Assembly: GCA_029942205.1 (NCBI GenBank)
Contig: JAOZTL010000206.1
Coordinates: forward strand, 1-6,178
From: Bacteroidales bacterium
GTDB taxonomy: Bacteria; Bacteroidota; Bacteroidia; Bacteroidales; JAOZTL01
Length of the DNA stretch: 6,178 nt
Reading direction: 5' to 3'
Shown here: piece after piece, positions 5,346 through 6,178 of the stretch
How positions within the stretch are numbered: position 1 is the stretch's first letter
Layout of the letters: every line of letters starts with the position of its first letter
Made by a program: the position numbers and the translations under genes
Notes under the pieces: model-generated
Told to the model about the DNA's origin: nothing
The model's database searches: none
What the model saw: only the letters and a program-made list of their open reading frames with translations

Positions 5346-5828
5346 TTTGTCATCTACAAACCGCTTCATATCGGCAGCAAAGGCATGAGGTACAAATTTA
5401 CTTGCATCACTTTTATATCGAACAATTTCGCGAACAATCGACGAGCTCAAAGACGAATGTTCGGGCATGGTTAGCATAAAAACAGTTTCGATATGCTCGT
5501 TCATCATTTTGTTCATTTGCGCAATGGCTCTTTCGTATTCAAAGTCACTAGACGTACGTAATCCTCTGAGCAAGAAGTGTGCATCGTTTTTAGTACAAAA
5601 GTCGATAGTCAATCCTTCGTAAACCTCAAAACGCACAGAAGGCACATCGGTAAATGTTTTTTTAATCCACTCTAGTCGAGTTTCTAACGGAAAAAAGCCT
5701 TGTTTTTGCGAATTATACCCTATGGCTATAATTACTTCATCAAACAAAGGAATGGCTCTACGCACAATCGATTCGTGCCCAACAGTAAACGGATCAAACG
5801 ATCCTGGAAATACAGCTATTTTTTTCAT
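5343..5828 (-). CDS. coaD: Phosphopantetheine adenylyltransferase (CoA biosynthesis)
   Basis: Transfers AMP from ATP to 4'-phosphopantetheine, giving dephospho-CoA, the penultimate step of CoA synthesis in the cytoplasm. From the Met at 5828 the protein has 161 residues, the normal family size. The nucleotidyltransferase motif PGSFDPFTVGH is at 8-18 (T-x-G-H at 15-18), Lys42 sits in NSQKQG (39-44), RGLR is at 88-91, and the second ATP loop SLSSSIVRE is at 126-134. Three starts are possible. 5828 gives the canonical MKKIAVFPGS. 5834 adds two residues (ML) and sits 8 bases after a GAGG that resembles a Shine-Dalgarno site. 5915 adds 29 residues with no family resemblance and overlaps a dispersed repeat, so I reject it. 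The gene stands alone, convergent with the hydratase; I see no adjoining CoA-pathway gene. Confidence 0.95.
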   Translation of the reverse strand: MKKIAVFPGSFDPFTVGHESIVRRAIPLFDEVIIAIGYNSQKQGFFPLETRLEWIKKTFTDVPSVRFEVYEGLTIDFCTKNDAHFLLRGLRTSSDFEYERAIAQMNKMMNEHIETVFMLTMPEHSSLSSSIVREIVRYKSDASKFVPHAFAADMKRFVDDK

Positions 5829-6178
5829 TAACATAATATTTTCCTCTTTAACGGTTTTAGGATCGAGCGTTACAAGCAACATCAAGCAAGTTTTCTCGAC
5901 ACTATTTTTCGGCATCTAAGGTAAGTATTCGATCAGTATTTACAAAACAGATAGAAAACAAAACATCAAAAAAAGTTTTTCTCCAACGATAGAACGTTAA
6001 AAAATGTTATAATTTCAGTTTTTAAAATTCAATCCAAGCAAGCACTTGTAGCAATTAATTAAGCAGAATAACAGCAACAGATTTATATGCTGAAAATTAA
6101 TAACCGAGTTCATGTAATATTAATTCCAATTATAGAAAAATGGTGCATTTTTTGTATTTATAATTCAGCTCAATCATG
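5829..6178. other. Region upstream of coaD, no gene seen
   Basis: These 350 bases are AT-rich and have no supportable gene. They contain a minus-strand dispersed-repeat copy (5874-5886). GAGG is at 5846-5843 on the minus strand, close to the coaD start. AACG/CGTT (5985-5988/5995-5998) and TTAAAAA/TTTTTAA (5997-6003/6019-6025) are short inverted repeats of little weight. An ATG occupies the last three bases (6176-6178), but nothing shows whether it starts a gene. I could not place a coaD promoter. Confidence 0.5.
5874..5886 (-). repeat. Dispersed intergenic repeat, copy 4 (inverted)
   Basis: Read on the minus strand this is CTTGATGTTGCTT, sharing 12 bases with copy 2 at 3875-3886. It continues GTAACGCTCGA, which aligns with ACGCACGA of copy 1 after a 3-base insertion. 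It ends 46 bases upstream of the coaD start, so it would lie in the coaD leader. Confidence 0.5.

Noticed and set aside
5829..5915. N-terminal extension of CoaD by 29 residues
   Set aside because: CoaD proteins begin just before the FPGSFDP motif. The extension has no family resemblance and contains a dispersed repeat copy.
1..6178. CRISPR array, insertion sequence or prophage
   Set aside because: No regularly spaced repeats, no transposase, integrase or phage protein in any frame; the five recognised genes are ordinary chromosomal genes.

Overview
This window looks like chromosomal DNA from a member of the Bacteroidota. The best evidence is a DUF6089/PorG-type outer-membrane protein directly downstream of an NAD kinase gene. 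That pair and that family are characteristic of the phylum. The base composition is AT-rich, and starts are preceded by A-rich stretches rather than clear Shine-Dalgarno sites, which fits. A Cytophagales-like lineage is possible, but only as a guess.

Layout: (1) 101-985 (+) nadK, NAD kinase. (2) 1331-2317 (+) a PorG-like outer-membrane beta-barrel protein. (3) A strong bidirectional terminator hairpin at 2393-2425. (4) 2522-3643 (-) a secreted papain-fold (C1, bleomycin hydrolase/PepC-like) peptidase. (5) A 544-base divergent intergenic region packed with inverted repeats. (6) 4188-4970 (+) an enoyl-CoA hydratase of the crotonase superfamily with both catalytic glutamates. (7) A 372-base convergent intergenic region with a branched secondary-structure element. 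(8) 5343-5828 (-) coaD, phosphopantetheine adenylyltransferase, followed by 350 bases with no gene I can support.

The genes do not form one operon. nadK and coaD are housekeeping cofactor genes (NADP and CoA). The hydratase uses acyl-CoA substrates, so it depends indirectly on CoA supply. The PorG-like protein would act in the outer membrane, possibly in the type IX secretion system, and the peptidase probably acts in the periplasm. Only about 69% of the window is coding.

The coding genes are ordinary. The unusual content lies between them: a short dispersed repeat with core RATGTTGCTT occurs four times, always outside the genes (plus a partial fifth copy that has only the adjoining block). 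There is also a roughly 175-base element with 17-base inverted ends enclosing a long hairpin, a hydratase leader with mutually exclusive hairpins, and a three-way-junction-like element before coaD. I see no clear evidence of a new defence or mobile system encoded by proteins here. The candidate novelty is non-coding.
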